This document shows, piece after piece, positions 6,835 to 8,354 of a stretch of 8,354 nucleotides of DNA. The notes beneath the pieces were generated by a model. The model had not been told where the DNA came from. It saw nothing but the letters and a program-made list of their open reading frames with translations, and did not search any database. This DNA is from Terriglobia bacterium (GTDB lineage: Bacteria > Acidobacteriota > Terriglobia > UBA7540). The stretch lies in the NCBI GenBank assembly GCA_030049455.1, contig JASIKV010000373.1, positions 1 to 8,354 of the forward strand, read 5' to 3'. Positions within the stretch are counted from its first letter, which is position 1, and the number at the start of each line of letters is the position of its first letter. A program made the position numbers and the translations under genes.

Positions 6835-7344
6835 CTACCAATCACCGGCTTTAATCATTTTGCGCACTTTGCGTTTAATCGACTCGCGCTTCAACCGGCC
6901 AATATGCTGGATGAACAGCTTTCCATTCAAGTGGTCGGTCTCATGGCAGAAAGCCCGGGCGAGTAAGCCTTCCCCGGTCATGGTGAATTCCTTGCCATGG
7001 ACGTCCTGCGCGCGCAAGGTGACGCGCTCCGCGCGCGGCGTCTTGACGCGAAAGTCCGGCAGGCTCAGGCATCCTTCCTCCTGCAAAATTTCGCCCTCCA
7101 TCGATAAAATCTCGGGATTGGCCAAAACGAGCTTGTCCCTGGGCTCCTCGCCGGTGGTGGTATCGATAACGCACAGATGCAGCGAAATGCCGATTTGCGG
7201 GGCCGCCAGGCCGACGCCGTTTGCGGCGTACATCGTCTCGAACATGTCGGCGACGAGCTTTTCCAGATTCGCGTCAAAATCCACAACGGGTTTTGCCTGT
7301 TTCTCAAGGACCTCATTGCCGTATTTGACGATGGGATAAATCAT
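6835..7344 (-). CDS. def: Peptide deformylase
   Basis: This 169-residue metalloenzyme removes the formyl group from the N-terminal methionine of new proteins. All three family motifs are present: GVGLAAPQIG (43-52, with Q50), EEGCLSLP (89-96, metal ligand C92) and HETDHLNG (134-141, metal ligands H134 and H138, catalytic E135). The length is normal for a type I-like bacterial enzyme, and the C-terminal tail is basic (RLKRESIKRKVRKMIKAGDW, 150-169). The start ATG at 7344 gives the usual MIYPIVKYG-type N-terminus; I see no clear Shine-Dalgarno before it. The gap to the aroC stop is only 24 bases, so expression with aroC is likely. Fmt, encoded directly downstream, adds the group that this enzyme removes. 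Confidence 0.97.
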   Translation of the reverse strand: MIYPIVKYGNEVLEKQAKPVVDFDANLEKLVADMFETMYAANGVGLAAPQIGISLHLCVIDTTTGEEPRDKLVLANPEILSMEGEILQEEGCLSLPDFRVKTPRAERVTLRAQDVHGKEFTMTGEGLLARAFCHETDHLNGKLFIQHIGRLKRESIKRKVRKMIKAGDW

Positions 7345-7368
7345 AGGAATGGGTTTAGGTTGAGCCGA

Positions 7369-8354
7369 TCAGAAATTCCGCACTTGCTCCTGGTAAGCAC
7401 GGAAGTTACGCAGAGTCTCTTCCATCGAGTCGCCGCCAAACTTCTCAAGGACGGCGCGAGCCAGCACCAGGGCCACCATGGATTCCCCCACGATGCCGGC
7501 AGCGGGGAGCACGCAGATATCCGAGCGCTCGTATGCTGCCTTCACGGTCTCCTTGGTTTCAAAATCCACCGATTCCAGGGGACGCCGCAAGGTGGAAATG
7601 GGCTTCAGGTAGCCGCGCACCACAAGGTCTTCGCCGTTCGTGATGCCGCCTTCCAGGCCACCCGCACGATTGGTTTTGCGCGTAAAGCGCGATTGCGCGC
7701 GATCGTATCCAATTTCGTCGTGGACATTTGAGCCCATCGTCGCGGCGTTCGCAATGCCGCTGCCGATTTCCACCGCCTTGACAGCTTGAATCGACATGAC
7801 GGCCTGGGCCAATTGTCCGTCCAGGCGGGAATCCCACTGCGCGCACGATCCAAGACCTGCGGGGGTTCCGCGCGCAATCACCTCAAACGTTCCGCCCACG
7901 GTATCACGGCTTTCCGTGGCGCGATCCACAACTTCCTTCATGCGAGCCTCAACCGCCGGGTCCACACAAGCAAGCAGAATGTCATCACGATGACGCAGAG
8001 CCAGCACGGCGTCAAACGCCACGTGGTCATCTTGCAGGCTCACTTCGCCGAGCGCCACGGTGTGGCTGGCGACTTCAATGCCGAAGGCCATGAGAAAGAT
8101 CTTGGCAACGGCCCCAGCGGCCGCACGCGCCGCAGTTTCGCGGGCGCTCGCGCGCTCCAGGACGTACCTCGCTTCGCGAAAGTTGTACTTCAGGCAGCCC
8201 GCCAAATCGGCGTGGCCCGGCCGCGGCGGAGAAAGCGGCTTATATTTGGCGCGCGTCTCCGGATGATCCTCCACCGCCATCGCCTCTTTCCAGTTTTCCC
8301 AGTCCCGATTGCTGATTAGAATTGCAATCGGCGAACCGATGGTGTGCCCATGGC
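7369..8354 (-). CDS. aroC: Chorismate synthase (5' end beyond the window)
   Basis: This partial gene has 327 visible residues. The missing N-terminus is about 50 residues or somewhat more, judging by the usual 360-390. The enzyme converts 5-enolpyruvylshikimate-3-phosphate to chorismate, the last shikimate-pathway step, and needs reduced FMN. Numbering from the first full codon at 8352, visible blocks are HGHTIGSPIAILISNRDWEN (1-20), RPGHADLAG (44-52) and LERASARETAAR (65-76). Further on are AQWDSRLDGQLAQAVMSIQA (171-190) continuing into VKAVEIGSG, GGLEGGITNGE (231-241) and ERSDICVLPAAGIVGES (275-291). The N-terminal GESHG signature lies outside the window. The open frame continues past the ATG at 8280 to the window edge, and the residues before it match the family, so 8280 is not the start. 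It is the first visible gene of the probable aroC-def-fmt-rsmB run. Confidence 0.96.
   Translation of the reverse strand, partial: HGHTIGSPIAILISNRDWENWKEAMAVEDHPETRAKYKPLSPPRPGHADLAGCLKYNFREARYVLERASARETAARAAAGAVAKIFLMAFGIEVASHTVALGEVSLQDDHVAFDAVLALRHRDDILLACVDPAVEARMKEVVDRATESRDTVGGTFEVIARGTPAGLGSCAQWDSRLDGQLAQAVMSIQAVKAVEIGSGIANAATMGSNVHDEIGYDRAQSRFTRKTNRAGGLEGGITNGEDLVVRGYLKPISTLRRPLESVDFETKETVKAAYERSDICVLPAAGIVGESMVALVLARAVLEKFGGDSMEETLRNFRAYQEQVRNF

Overview
The window shows a GC-rich bacterial chromosome segment with dense coding and short gaps. It carries no mobile element, RNA gene or CRISPR array that I can see. The gene set (aroC-def-fmt-rsmB, an NtrC-type two-component pair and a UxaA-family sugar-acid dehydratase) is typical of a free-living Gram-negative-type bacterium. 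Acidobacteriota is my best guess from general feel for gene content and order. It is an inference, since no marker here is diagnostic.

Layout: one gene runs on the plus strand at the left edge. It is the C-terminal part of a UxaA/GarD-family dehydratase, cut off at its 5' end by the window. It converges tail to tail, with a 13-base gap, on six minus-strand genes that fill the rest. In transcription order (right to left) these are aroC (5' end outside the window), def, fmt, rsmB, a multi-pass membrane sensor histidine kinase, and a sigma-54-activating response regulator with REC, AAA+ and Fis-type HTH domains.

How they fit together: AroC makes chorismate for aromatic compounds. Fmt formylates initiator Met-tRNA, Def removes that formyl group from new proteins, and RsmB methylates 16S rRNA, so def-fmt-rsmB is a translation module. 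The gaps of 24, 62 and 64 bases suggest one operon. A 117-base gap with a weak promoter-like sequence and an inverted repeat separates this module from the kinase/regulator pair, which is probably its own unit (43-base gap between the two genes). The regulated genes are not identifiable from the window.

Nothing here amounts to a clearly new system. The points worth a second look are the sensor kinase H-box, which has Asn in place of the usual acidic residue after the phospho-accepting His; a tandem 7-base repeat forming a pyrimidine-rich leader before rsmB, which lacks a visible Shine-Dalgarno; a Gly-to-Met change in the SAM motif of RsmB; and small repeats in the gaps before the kinase gene and before fmt.
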